In this document: piece after piece, positions 19,356 to 27,096 of the stretch | Position numbering within the stretch: position 1 is the first letter of the stretch | Layout of the letters: every line of letters starts with the position of its first letter | Assembly: GCA_004295015.1 (NCBI GenBank) | Contig: SHNE01000033.1 | Coordinates: 1 to 64,000 of the forward strand | Direction of reading: 5' to 3' | DNA from: Bacteroidota bacterium | GTDB taxonomy: Bacteria > Bacteroidota > Bacteroidia > AKYH767-A > 2013-40CM-41-45 | DNA length: 64,000 bases | Notes under the pieces: generated by a model | Databases searched by the model: none | The model's input: only the letters and a program-made list of their open reading frames with translations | Told to the model about the DNA's origin: nothing | Made by a program: the position numbers and the translations under genes

Positions 19356-20213
19356 TTAATAATTAATTAATTTAATTGTTTTCGACTCTGATTTACTAAA
19401 AACTTTGCAAAAGTAAATGCCCGATGGACTTTGAGTTAAGTCTATTGAAGCCTGTGAGTTCTGATTGTTTTCACCGGAATCTTTGTTTTCAATAATTATT
19501 TTTCCGCTCATGTCATAAACTTGAAATGCAAAATTGGCCCAGTCATTATCAGAACCTAAAAGTCTGAATTTTCCACGATTCACTTCTTTTATTTTAATTC
19601 CTGCCAGAGCATTTGGAGATGCTGCTTCACCTGTACTTATGTCAAAACGAATGTCATCAATATTGGAGTACCCGGCAGGGTTGCCACCGAAATTGGTCCA
19701 GCTGATTCGAATGGAAAAGAAAGCAGCCGAATCACTCGAAGTGTAAGTGATAGGAATAGAAAACGGAGTCCAGGAACTTAAAGATCCAACAAATGGAGTC
19801 TGTTTAGCACCAGAGCCAATTTCTATCAGACTGGAATTGTAAATCTGAACGTCTGCCAGTACAATGTCTGAATTGGTTGGATTAAAAGTCTTCCAGTTTC
19901 CCAGCAAGGAATTTGGTCTCATTGTTCCTGTAAAGGGAACCTCAATCAATTGAACAAATCCACCTTGATAATAGCCAACCGACGAATCATACACTGAAAC
20001 AAATTTAGCAGAATAATCGCTCCCTGACTGTCCGACATCTTGCAATAGAGTTGGAGCAGAAAAATTTAAATTATTGGTTATCCAATCCTGAAGATCCAGG
20101 CGGCCAACAGAATTGGTATTCCAGTTATTAAAATCGCTGTCGGGAATTTGTCCGCTCGATTGAAAATGTGACAAGAAAATAAATGCAAAAATTAAACTTA
20201 GTATTGGTTTCAT
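19356..20213 (-). CDS. T9SS type A sorting-domain secreted protein
   Basis: A 285-residue secreted protein. The signal peptide is MKPILSLIFAFIFLSHFQSS followed by GQIPDSDFNNW, a start seen in many Bacteroidota extracellular proteins with a jelly-roll carbohydrate-binding or PCMD-like module. The middle (VQLIEVPFTGTMRPNSLLG, GNPAGYSNIDDIRFD) fits such a beta-sandwich. The C-terminal about 75 residues (FQVYDMSGKIIIENKD, SPSGIYFCKVFSKSESKTI) are a T9SS type A sorting domain. Function is not known. It lies on the left border of the accessory island and faces away from it. Confidence 0.85.
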   Translation of the reverse strand: MKPILSLIFAFIFLSHFQSSGQIPDSDFNNWNTNSVGRLDLQDWITNNLNFSAPTLLQDVGQSGSDYSAKFVSVYDSSVGYYQGGFVQLIEVPFTGTMRPNSLLGNWKTFNPTNSDIVLADVQIYNSSLIEIGSGAKQTPFVGSLSSWTPFSIPITYTSSDSAAFFSIRISWTNFGGNPAGYSNIDDIRFDISTGEAASPNALAGIKIKEVNRGKFRLLGSDNDWANFAFQVYDMSGKIIIENKDSGENNQNSQASIDLTQSPSGIYFCKVFSKSESKTIKLINY

Positions 20214-20288
20214 GAAAAGTTAAGGTTTTGGGTTTGCTAAACTAATTCATTTTTTTGAGATTTATCTTTTCCTGACCAGCTATGCAGA

Positions 20289-21929
20289 ATGACCATACGC
20301 ACAGGAATTCTTACATCATTTAGAACGGAGAATACCGAATCGACCTATGCCAATCGCTATTTTAATCAGTTCAGTTATGATGCCAATGGTAATATAATTA
20401 ACCAGGACAGATACGGCGAAACCGGTGGAATTATTGATCAGTTTCATTATCTTTACGACTCTCTAAATTCTTGTAGTGATGCAACTATGCGTACCGTTCG
20501 AAACCGATTGGAAAGCGTTGTGAATACTTCCTCCGGCTCTCTTGATAGTATGGATTTCGCCTATGACGCCATCGGAAATCTGGTGAAGGAAGATAGTGCT
20601 CAAATTGATACAATATACTGGACAGTAAGCGGCAAAATCAAAGAAATTGTTCGTACAACCTCTAGTACAATGAAAGGCCTTCGCTTTGATTATGACCCAA
20701 GTGGAAACCGGATTGCGAAGCATGTATATGCCAGCAATAATACTCTTGAGACAAGCACCTATTATGTTCGGGATGCACAGGGAAATATTCTCAGTACCTA
20801 TGAGCTTAGCCCCGGTTCCTATATGGTAAAAGAGCGTGAAATATATGGCAGTAGTCGCTTGGGTATAACGAAGGATTCTCTCGAATTGGTCGGTGTTGAC
20901 CCTGTTTGCTCCATAACGAATTTTAACAGACCAATAGGTTTAAAACGCTATGAGTTGACGAACCACCTGGGAAATGTGCTGGCCACTATCTCAGATAGGA
21001 AGCTCCCGTATTCCTCAAATACCACCACGATTGACTTCTATCAACCCGACATTTTGAGTGCAAATGACTATTATCCCTTTGGGATGATGATGGTAGGGAG
21101 GAGTTTTAGTGCTTCGGAGTATCGGTTTGGCTTTAATGGGAAAGAGAATGACAATGAGGTTAAAGGGCAAGGGAGTCAACAGGATTATGGTATGAGAATT
21201 TACAGCCCTAAATTGGGAAGGTTTTTAAGTATTGATCCATTGTATTACGAATTTCCTCAACTTACACCATACCAATTCAGTAGTAATAATCCAATAATGA
21301 ATGTTGATATTGATGGACTGGAAGGAACTGCTGCGAATGGCGCCTCCACAATCTCACCTCAACCAAGGACAATTCCATTGCCTAGGATTATTCCACTACC
21401 CTCTCCTGTTATAAGAGTACTAGGTTCATTAGGGGTGTTTATTCAAATTGTTAACAATATGCCTATGATTAATTTTAGGCACATAAAGAAAGAGCTAAAG
21501 TATGACGGGTTTGGATTAGGAATCTTATTGACCACAGGTCAAGTAGATGTCGGAAAAGTTGCTGATGTCCCAGATTTGAGTGGGAAATCAATTAAAGAGG
21601 CAGAAGAAATTTTAAAGGCAAATGGTTTTGAGGGTGGTCCAAAATATGACAAGGATGGGAATGAGAAAAAGAATAGAGACCGGGAATATACAAATAGTGA
21701 AGACGATTCAAAGATCCGAATTAAGTCCAACGGAGATGTAGTTAGACATTCAAAGACACGAAAAGATCTACAAACTGGACAGCCATCAAATAGTGGAGAA
21801 AAATTAATAAAAGATAAAGATGGCGAGTTTAAAGCAACAAGAGATCAAGATATCATTCACGATAACAGACCTAGTAATGGTGGAAGTGGAGAAGCTATTC
21901 AAACGGAAAAACCAATTTCAAAGCAATGA
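20289..21929 (+). CDS. Orphan RHS C-terminal module with polymorphic toxin tip
   Basis: Residues 1-345 are RHS/YD repeats (FSYDANGNI, FDYDPSGNRI) ending in the RHS core (DYYPFGMMM, FGFNGKENDNE, LGRFLSIDPL, NPIMNVDIDGLEG). The last about 200 residues are unlike the core: hydrophobic, then PDLSGKSIKEAEEILKANGF, then a highly charged end (KIRIKSNGDVVRHSK). This is the layout of polymorphic toxins, where the variable tip is the toxin. The protein lacks any signal peptide or N-terminal delivery region, and RHS-like sequence (DQLCRM) continues upstream of the ATG to a stop at 20256-20258. It is therefore a 5'-truncated fragment rather than a whole gene. The tip's activity is unknown; a nuclease is only a guess. 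A candidate immunity gene overlaps its stop by 4 bp. Confidence 0.88.
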   Translation: MTIRTGILTSFRTENTESTYANRYFNQFSYDANGNIINQDRYGETGGIIDQFHYLYDSLNSCSDATMRTVRNRLESVVNTSSGSLDSMDFAYDAIGNLVKEDSAQIDTIYWTVSGKIKEIVRTTSSTMKGLRFDYDPSGNRIAKHVYASNNTLETSTYYVRDAQGNILSTYELSPGSYMVKEREIYGSSRLGITKDSLELVGVDPVCSITNFNRPIGLKRYELTNHLGNVLATISDRKLPYSSNTTTIDFYQPDILSANDYYPFGMMMVGRSFSASEYRFGFNGKENDNEVKGQGSQQDYGMRIYSPKLGRFLSIDPLYYEFPQLTPYQFSSNNPIMNVDIDGLEGTAANGASTISPQPRTIPLPRIIPLPSPVIRVLGSLGVFIQIVNNMPMINFRHIKKELKYDGFGLGILLTTGQVDVGKVADVPDLSGKSIKEAEEILKANGFEGGPKYDKDGNEKKNRDREYTNSEDDSKIRIKSNGDVVRHSKTRKDLQTGQPSNSGEKLIKDKDGEFKATRDQDIIHDNRPSNGGSGEAIQTEKPISKQ

Positions 21930-22264
21930 ACAAAAAGAAAGTTATAGATCAATTATTTTTTAGGTACCTAGTAAAAATATATGATTTTTCATTTGATGGC
22001 AATATTCTAAAAATGAATGTAATGTGCGTTGAGGAGAGGGGAACCAAAGACATTGATTATTTAGTAGCGATTTTTGGAATTTCTACCTTTGAGTTTTGGA
22101 GAGACGATGTTTTACCCAGGGGCTATGAAGTTGATGTAGATGATATTAGTTTGTCAAATGCAGATGACAAAACCCCTCTTTCTAAAATAGATTTTGCATG
22201 TGTAAATTTTGGCTTGAAAATAACTTTTTCGGAAATAGAAATACAACCACTTTCCAAGATGTAA
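21926..22264 (+). CDS. Candidate immunity protein for the upstream RHS tip
   Basis: A 112-residue soluble acidic protein (CVEERGTKDIDYLVAIFG, FWRDDVLPRGYEVDVDD). I recognise no named family. It starts inside the stop codon of the RHS module (ATGA overlap), the usual translational coupling of a toxin with its immunity gene, and its base composition is as AT-rich as the toxin tip. The immunity role is inferred from position and size only. Confidence 0.7.
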   Translation: MNKKKVIDQLFFRYLVKIYDFSFDGNILKMNVMCVEERGTKDIDYLVAIFGISTFEFWRDDVLPRGYEVDVDDISLSNADDKTPLSKIDFACVNFGLKITFSEIEIQPLSKM

Positions 22265-22379
22265 AATTCATTTCCCTAAGAAGTGCAGGAGCTTAATTTC
22301 ATCAATATTGATAATGTTATAGTGAAATTATTTAAAAGTAGAAACCGCCATTCCTAGCTGATAATGCAGCCAGAGCTAA
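22265..22379. other. Spacer between immunity gene and insertion sequence
   Basis: No gene. It includes a possible 8-bp stem (TAATTTCA with TGAAATTA) that could end transcription of the toxin-immunity unit, but it has no T tract. Confidence 0.35.
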
Positions 22380-22450
22380 TGTAAGCTCCCCTAAAATTCG
22401 GTCAATTAAAAGTAGGGAAAATAAAAACAAATCTCTAAATTTAATGAGCC

Positions 22451-22735
22451 ATGAAAAAATCAAGATTTACCGAAACACAGATTGTCAGTATACTGCAGCA
22501 GTATGCGCAAGGCAAAAAGGTAGCAGAGCTGTGCCGAGAGTACGGGATCTCTGAGCAGACGATTTACAACTGGAAGGCCAAGTATGGCGGGATGGATGTA
22601 AATGAACTTAAGCGGGTGAAGGAACTGGAAGATGAAAACTCCAGGTTAAAACGCATTGTAGCCGACATGACCCTTCAGATTGATGCCTTCAAACACGTGT
22701 ATGAAAAAAAGTACGGCGGCCTGCCGAAAGGCTAA
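22451..22735 (+). CDS. IS3-family transposase OrfA
   Basis: A 94-residue helix-turn-helix protein (RFTETQIVSILQQYAQGKK, ELCREYGISEQTIYNWKAKY) with a leucine-zipper region (LKRVKELEDENSRLKRIV). It binds the element ends and provides the N-terminus of the OrfAB transposase made by frameshifting. Complete, with ATG at 22451 and TAA at 22733-22735. Confidence 0.95.
   Translation: MKKSRFTETQIVSILQQYAQGKKVAELCREYGISEQTIYNWKAKYGGMDVNELKRVKELEDENSRLKRIVADMTLQIDAFKHVYEKKYGGLPKG
22705..22711 (+). promoter_or_regulatory. Programmed -1 ribosomal frameshift site
   Basis: The heptamer A_AAA_AAG in the orfA frame (codons AAA at 22706-22708 and AAG at 22709-22711) is the canonical slippery site of IS3-family elements. 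A -1 slip enters the orfB frame, which is open from 22705. A small CGGC/GCCG stem at 22714-22726 just downstream could stimulate it. Confidence 0.85.
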
Positions 22736-22749
22736 GTTTTGCCAGAGCA

Positions 22750-23619
22750 ATGGTAGAAGAGAAAAATCTATCCATTCGACAGGCCTGTCAGTTGGCAAAC
22801 ATAGCTCGGAGCAATTACAGCTATGTAGCCAGACCGGATAAAAATGAACCGGTACGTCAGCAATTACAGTCGCTCATTGAAAAACATCCAACCATAGGGT
22901 TTTGGCAGAGCTACTTCCGCATTCGAAAGATGAATTTTAGTTGGAACCACAAACGGGTTTACAATGTCTACACGCAAATGGGATTAAACATTACCAGGAG
23001 AATGAAAAAGCGTTTGCCGGCACGAGTGAAGCAAATGCTCTATCAGCCTGATAGTATCAATCAGGTCTGGAGTATTGATTTCATGAGCGACAGCTTATGG
23101 GATGGTCGTAAAATACGCCTGTTAAATGTCCTGGATGATTTTAACAGAGAAGTGCTGTGGATAGAAGTCGATACTTCTCTGCCGACTCTTCGGGTCATAC
23201 GGGTGTTAGAAGCCTTAAAAGAAATGAGAGGACTACCTAAATTAATCCGTGTTGACAATGGGCCTGAATTTATCTCGCATCAGTTGGACCTCTGGTGCAA
23301 GGAACATGGCATTACGCTTTTGTTCATTCAGCCAGGCAAACCTACACAGAATGCCTTTATAGAACGATGCAACGGGAATATCAGGAGGGAATTCTTGAAC
23401 GCAAGTATTTTTAAATCGCTTGATGAATTTCGTGCTAAAGCGGAAGCATACAAAATGGATTACAATTATTACCGGCCACATGCGGCATTGAATTATAAAA
23501 CGCCTATTGAAATGAAAAACATGAAATGTGATGAGGATGTTGAAATGTTGAGAAGTCAATCCGATGAAATTAAAAGAGACTTATCAATATTTCAATGTCC
23601 AATACAATTAAATAATTAA
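22750..23619 (+). CDS. IS3-family transposase OrfB (DDE integrase domain)
   Basis: A 289-residue rve/DDE transposase domain. The three catalytic acids are in place: Asp in VWSIDFMSD, Asp in RVDNGPEF and Glu in NAFIERCNG, with the closing YNYYRPHAALNYKTP motif. The ATG at 22750 is only a nominal start; the functional protein is probably the OrfAB fusion made at the upstream A_AAA_AAG site. The frame is intact to its stop, so the element could be active. Confidence 0.95.
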   Translation: MVEEKNLSIRQACQLANIARSNYSYVARPDKNEPVRQQLQSLIEKHPTIGFWQSYFRIRKMNFSWNHKRVYNVYTQMGLNITRRMKKRLPARVKQMLYQPDSINQVWSIDFMSDSLWDGRKIRLLNVLDDFNREVLWIEVDTSLPTLRVIRVLEALKEMRGLPKLIRVDNGPEFISHQLDLWCKEHGITLLFIQPGKPTQNAFIERCNGNIRREFLNASIFKSLDEFRAKAEAYKMDYNYYRPHAALNYKTPIEMKNMKCDEDVEMLRSQSDEIKRDLSIFQCPIQLNN

Positions 23620-23702
23620 CTTCGATTCTCCATTTTTAAATGGCCTGAAAAAAAGGGGAGCTTACACCGCCAAGCGGGGGCGTCACTAAAAATGTCAACT
23701 AT

Positions 23703-23882
23703 TCAATTTTTAAAGAAATAAATTATCTCCAATATTCCAATTATTATCAAACCTATTCCTGATAACAAATACCTAAAGTTTGTGCCGATCCCGCTGGTTT
23801 TAGTTTGAGGAAATCTGAAACGAAAGTACAGACTTAGTAATCCTAACAAAATAAATATAATCCCTAAAAATAGTTTGTTCAT
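23703..23882 (-). CDS. Small two-helix membrane protein, candidate immunity protein
   Basis: A 59-codon frame with ATG at 23882 and TGA at 23703. The protein starts MNKLFLGIIFILLGLLSLYF, has a short basic loop (RFRFPQTKTSG) and a second hydrophobic helix (LLSGIGLIIIGILEIIYFF), so it is an inner-membrane hairpin. It lies 70 bp downstream of the second RHS tip on the same strand, exactly where an immunity gene is expected. Small two-helix immunity proteins are known in polymorphic toxin systems, and a membrane-active or periplasm-acting toxin tip would suit it. The role is inferred from position; the gene is short but its frame and composition look real. Confidence 0.65.
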   Translation of the reverse strand: MNKLFLGIIFILLGLLSLYFRFRFPQTKTSGIGTNFRYLLSGIGLIIIGILEIIYFFKN

Positions 23883-23952
23883 CTATAAATACCTTTTACT
23901 GAAATGGTTGACAGATTTGATTTCTAAGTTCAAGTATGTTTTTATTAACAAG

Positions 23953-24906
23953 TTAATCATTCTTCTTATCTCCAATTGCTGTTTCAGTAATTTTTTTTAT
24001 CGATTGGTCGACTCCGGCCTTTGCTCCAAGCTTACGGGACTCATCTAGTGTATTAATTTTACCTATACCTGTCGCTGCTCCTGCTCCGACTAGATCGGCT
24101 CCTAAGCGAATTGCGGCATCCTCCAATTTGCCTTCATTAACATCGGAAGCTATGTTTGCAATTGTACTGCCTCGATCGATAATCTCACCAAATTCAAAAA
24201 TTGGAATACCAATCTCTGGACCAGCAAAAAGTGTAGCAGCTAATCCGATTCCTTTTACATAAGTACTCGTAGTACTTAAGTCTTTTCCTACTTTTCTTAA
24301 ACCCAACGGTCCATCATATGGGTCAACTGCATTACCCCTTGGAACTAAGCCATCCAAATATCGTCCGGATTGAGCAGCATAATCACTAAATGTTTTAGAC
24401 GGCTTAATATCAACGGTTGGAATAAATGTGGCTTGAACATTAGTTAGAGGTACACCTATTTCAGTTTGCTCAGCATAAGTTGTAAAAGATCCAGATAACG
24501 GGATTTGAGTTATATCAATCCCCATTTCTTTTGCCCATTGAAATCTTGTATTTTCAAAATTGTCATCGCCAGAAAAAATCTGAAATGTCATTTCTGAACC
24601 GTCTCTATACCTTATCGTACTCGTCCATAGATCTTCAAGGCCATCTAAATCTATGGCAGATACAGGATTATTTCCTGCATAATGGTATGGAGAATAAAAC
24701 GGAAATTTTTTAATCAATGGGTCTATGCTTGAAAATGTTCCTAATCTCTGATTATAAATTCTAAATCCATAATCTTGAGTTTGTGTTTCACCATCATTCT
24801 CCTTTCCATTGAACCCAAACCGATACCCCTCATTCGAAAAACTCCTGCCTAGCATCATCATCCCAAAGGGATAATAGTCATTTTGATATATGTGCTTATC
24901 AATCAT
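23953..24906 (-). CDS. Second orphan RHS C-terminal module with toxin tip
   Basis: A 317-residue fragment. Residues 9-92 are the RHS core alone (NDYYPFGMMMLGRSF, FGFNGKENDGE, YNQRLGTFSSIDPL, NPVSAIDLDGLED). Everything upstream of a normal RHS protein is missing, and the homology begins only about eight residues after the ATG. Residues 93-317 are the variable tip, with glycine- and alanine-rich hydrophobic stretches (YVKGIGLAATLFAGPEIG, ADLVGAGAATGIG). Its activity is unknown; a membrane-acting or pre-toxin segment is possible. The first 31 bp of its core are identical to the other RHS module and in inverse orientation. A candidate immunity gene follows. Confidence 0.85.
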   Translation of the reverse strand: MIDKHIYQNDYYPFGMMMLGRSFSNEGYRFGFNGKENDGETQTQDYGFRIYNQRLGTFSSIDPLIKKFPFYSPYHYAGNNPVSAIDLDGLEDLWTSTIRYRDGSEMTFQIFSGDDNFENTRFQWAKEMGIDITQIPLSGSFTTYAEQTEIGVPLTNVQATFIPTVDIKPSKTFSDYAAQSGRYLDGLVPRGNAVDPYDGPLGLRKVGKDLSTTSTYVKGIGLAATLFAGPEIGIPIFEFGEIIDRGSTIANIASDVNEGKLEDAAIRLGADLVGAGAATGIGKINTLDESRKLGAKAGVDQSIKKITETAIGDKKND

Positions 24907-24979
24907 TATAATTTAGACAATTTGATGGCTCTAATTTAAGCAGTTTTTGCACAAATTGTACCGTTTTACGAGCATTTAT

Positions 24980-26026
24980 TCATCCAAAACTTAAGAATTT
25001 TTCGTGCACTAGTTTCATTTCATTTTCCAGCAATTCTTCTGAAAATTTAACATATCGGAAGAACTCCTTGCTCCCTGAAGAATGCCCGGAAATACGACGC
25101 ACCAACTGTTCGTGCATTCCTAATGATAGATAAGTAGTTATTGCAGTTCTGCGCATCGTATGTGAAGTGATCAGATCACAGAAACGGAATTTGTTTTTTG
25201 CACTCGTCTTCTTGATGATTTTTCTTGAACCTCTTTTGCTACGTGTTTTGTCAATGAAATAAGTCCAACCGGCTTTCTCTGCTATTTCTTTGATGTGTCT
25301 GTTAAAATATATTAACTGGGTATGAGGTAGCAATGTAGGGATTTTTCCTTCATACTTTTTCAGAATGTCTACGGCATATTCAGGTAATTTTATCCTCGTA
25401 AATGTCGAGGTTTTTTTAGAGAATACTTTAATATAATAATCTCTGTAATTTTTTTCAACGTTTCGCTTAGAAAGAAGTTTTAAGTCAGATATCCTTAAAC
25501 CTACAGCACAACCAAAAACAAAGGTATCCTTCGCCTTTTGCAGCTTCCGGCAAAGGGATGCTTCAAACTCTTTATTAAATATGAGGAATTTTAGTTGCTC
25601 CTGACTGAGAACTACAATTGGCACCTCTTCTTTGGTTACATAAAACATTTTAGGGATATCTCTGCAATCAATCCCTTTCTCATACTTGAGGTAGTTGAAG
25701 AATGAACGAATTAATTTCATTGTAGCTCCTACATAATTGTCATAGTGATTGCATTCAGAATACATATATTGAGTCAACTTATTATAAACTTTTTTCCATT
25801 GGTTTTTCTCCTTGACATACTCTCGCTGTGAACATTTTATCAAATTCGTAATTTTAAGTGTTACTTTTTTCTCAGTACAGAATTTGATTAGAAGTTTATT
25901 AAGGCTTTTGTAATTGTTAATACTTCCTTCCCGCATCTTTGAACCATTCTTCAGAAGATGCTTTCCCGATTCGCATTCAGAAATGTAATTATTCAATAAG
26001 GTGAAAAAATCATATTCTTTTGTCAT
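24980..26026 (-). CDS. Tyrosine recombinase / phage integrase family
   Basis: A 348-residue site-specific recombinase. The N-terminal half is a SAM-like core-binding domain. The catalytic domain has all expected residues: Arg178 (GLRISDLKLL), a lysine near 204, His289 and Arg292 in SHTMRRTAIT, His315 in ISGHSSGSKEFF and the nucleophile Tyr325 in FFRYV. It therefore looks active. It lies 74 bp upstream of the second RHS fragment and on the same strand. It could be the integrase of a small island or could rearrange the neighbouring cassettes; no attachment site could be identified. Confidence 0.93.
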   Translation of the reverse strand: MTKEYDFFTLLNNYISECESGKHLLKNGSKMREGSINNYKSLNKLLIKFCTEKKVTLKITNLIKCSQREYVKEKNQWKKVYNKLTQYMYSECNHYDNYVGATMKLIRSFFNYLKYEKGIDCRDIPKMFYVTKEEVPIVVLSQEQLKFLIFNKEFEASLCRKLQKAKDTFVFGCAVGLRISDLKLLSKRNVEKNYRDYYIKVFSKKTSTFTRIKLPEYAVDILKKYEGKIPTLLPHTQLIYFNRHIKEIAEKAGWTYFIDKTRSKRGSRKIIKKTSAKNKFRFCDLITSHTMRRTAITTYLSLGMHEQLVRRISGHSSGSKEFFRYVKFSEELLENEMKLVHEKFLSFG

Positions 26027-26209
26027 GTGCTTCTTTGTTTAAGATTCAATGTTTCAGGGACTTTAATAACAATATCTATAATTGAAAAATAGTATAGCTC
26101 TTCTTATTATACTCGGAAGTTTTTGATGTAACTCAATTTTAGTTTGTTTTTCTTCATTTGCGAATTGTCAACCGGTAATTTTAGTTATTGAAGGTTCAGA
26201 TGCATGGAT

Positions 26210-26250
26210 AAAAAAAAGGTTCTTACAGTTAAGCTGCCAGATCCTTTTTC
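26210..26250 (-). terminator. Terminator downstream of the broken T9SS gene
   Basis: On the minus strand AAAAAGG (26243-26249) pairs with CCTTTTT (26213-26219), with an inner CAG/CTG pairing, and is followed by more T. It lies about 30 bp past the T9SS stop codon. The rest of 26027-26280 shows nothing I can name. Confidence 0.55.
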
Positions 26251-26280
26251 TCATTTTATCTACTCTGATAATATGTGGTA

Positions 26281-26934
26281 TTATTTGATGTCGCCCACAA
26301 GAAACCGGCCTTTAGAAAATGAATTGTTTGCTCCACGAACCGTGTAGAAATACAATCCTGGTGAGAATTTACTGGTCGATAATGAAAGCTCATTGCTATT
26401 TACGATGCTTTCATTGCTAACAAGCGAACCGAGAGAGTTGAAAATTTGTACCTCATAATTGTTAAAGTCTGAGAGGCCGCGAATTACAAGTTTGGATGAA
26501 GCGGTAAGCGGGTTAGGGTATACGTCAGCACTGATTGTGTTTTGATTTACATCGTTAATTCCGGTTGTCCCTGTGCAATAGTGAACTTGTCCCAGGAATA
26601 CGCGCACTAAAGGAGCAAATCCCATAAACGGATAGTCAGCCGAACAACCTTGCTTAATTGCAAGATTCGCATCAGAAGACGCTGGGTCTCCGATTAATGA
26701 ACCAACCAGCATCGAGAGATTAGCTCCGTTTATAGTTGAAGTGACATACCATCCATAAGTTTCACCTGCATTCATGGTTAGGTTAATATTAATTGGTACA
26801 GGGGTCCATGGGCTGTGTGGGACAACACCAGAAGCGGATCCTGCAAGTATCCACCCGGCGGAACTAGATTCATGTCCCCATTGAAGTTTTACAGTTACAG
26901 CGACGACACTGGAATCCAGTGCCCTACTTGAGGC
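26281..26934 (-). pseudogene. 5'-truncated T9SS type A sorting-domain protein
   Basis: The first usable ATG is at 26775, which would give 164 residues without a signal peptide. The frame, however, continues upstream for 53 more codons of convincing protein sequence (VTVKLQWGHESSSAGWIL, SPWTPVPININLTMNAGETY) until a TAG at 26935-26937. A signal-like start (MKDPVKLSIYTLLMY) is encoded further upstream but in another reading frame. The gene is thus broken, either by a frameshift near 26935 or by loss of its 5' part. The C-terminal end (ADVYPNPLTASSKLVIRG, FSPGLYFYTVRG) is a normal T9SS type A sorting domain. It sits at the right border of the accessory island. Confidence 0.7.
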
Positions 26935-27096
26935 CTATCAAATAAAGATAGCAGTCGGTATACATAAGTAGTGTGTAGATAGATAATTTAACGGGATCTT
27001 TCATGTTAATTACTTTTCGTACCTTATCAAGGATTAGTCTGTTTTGGTTTAATTCCCAGCTGTAATAATTTTTTTTTCGAGAAGAAAACCTGCTGC

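Larger units (their letters stand above)
22380..23666 (+). mobile_element. IS3-family insertion sequence (IS407-like), about 1287 bp
   Basis: A complete element bounded by 13-bp perfect terminal inverted repeats, TGTAAGCTCCCCT at 22380-22392 and AGGGGAGCTTACA at 23654-23666, with the TG...CA ends typical of the family. It holds two overlapping-phase frames, orfA and orfB, joined by a -1 frameshift signal. The flanks (CTAA on the left, CCGC on the right) are not a direct duplication of 3-5 bp, so the element has either lost its target duplication or recombined since insertion. It lies between two inverted RHS fragments. Confidence 0.92.

Noticed and set aside
22340-22352. ACCGCC near the left IS end as a target duplication
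   Set aside because: A similar CCGCC follows the right end, but the left copy is about 30 bp away from the IS boundary, so it is not an adjacent duplication.
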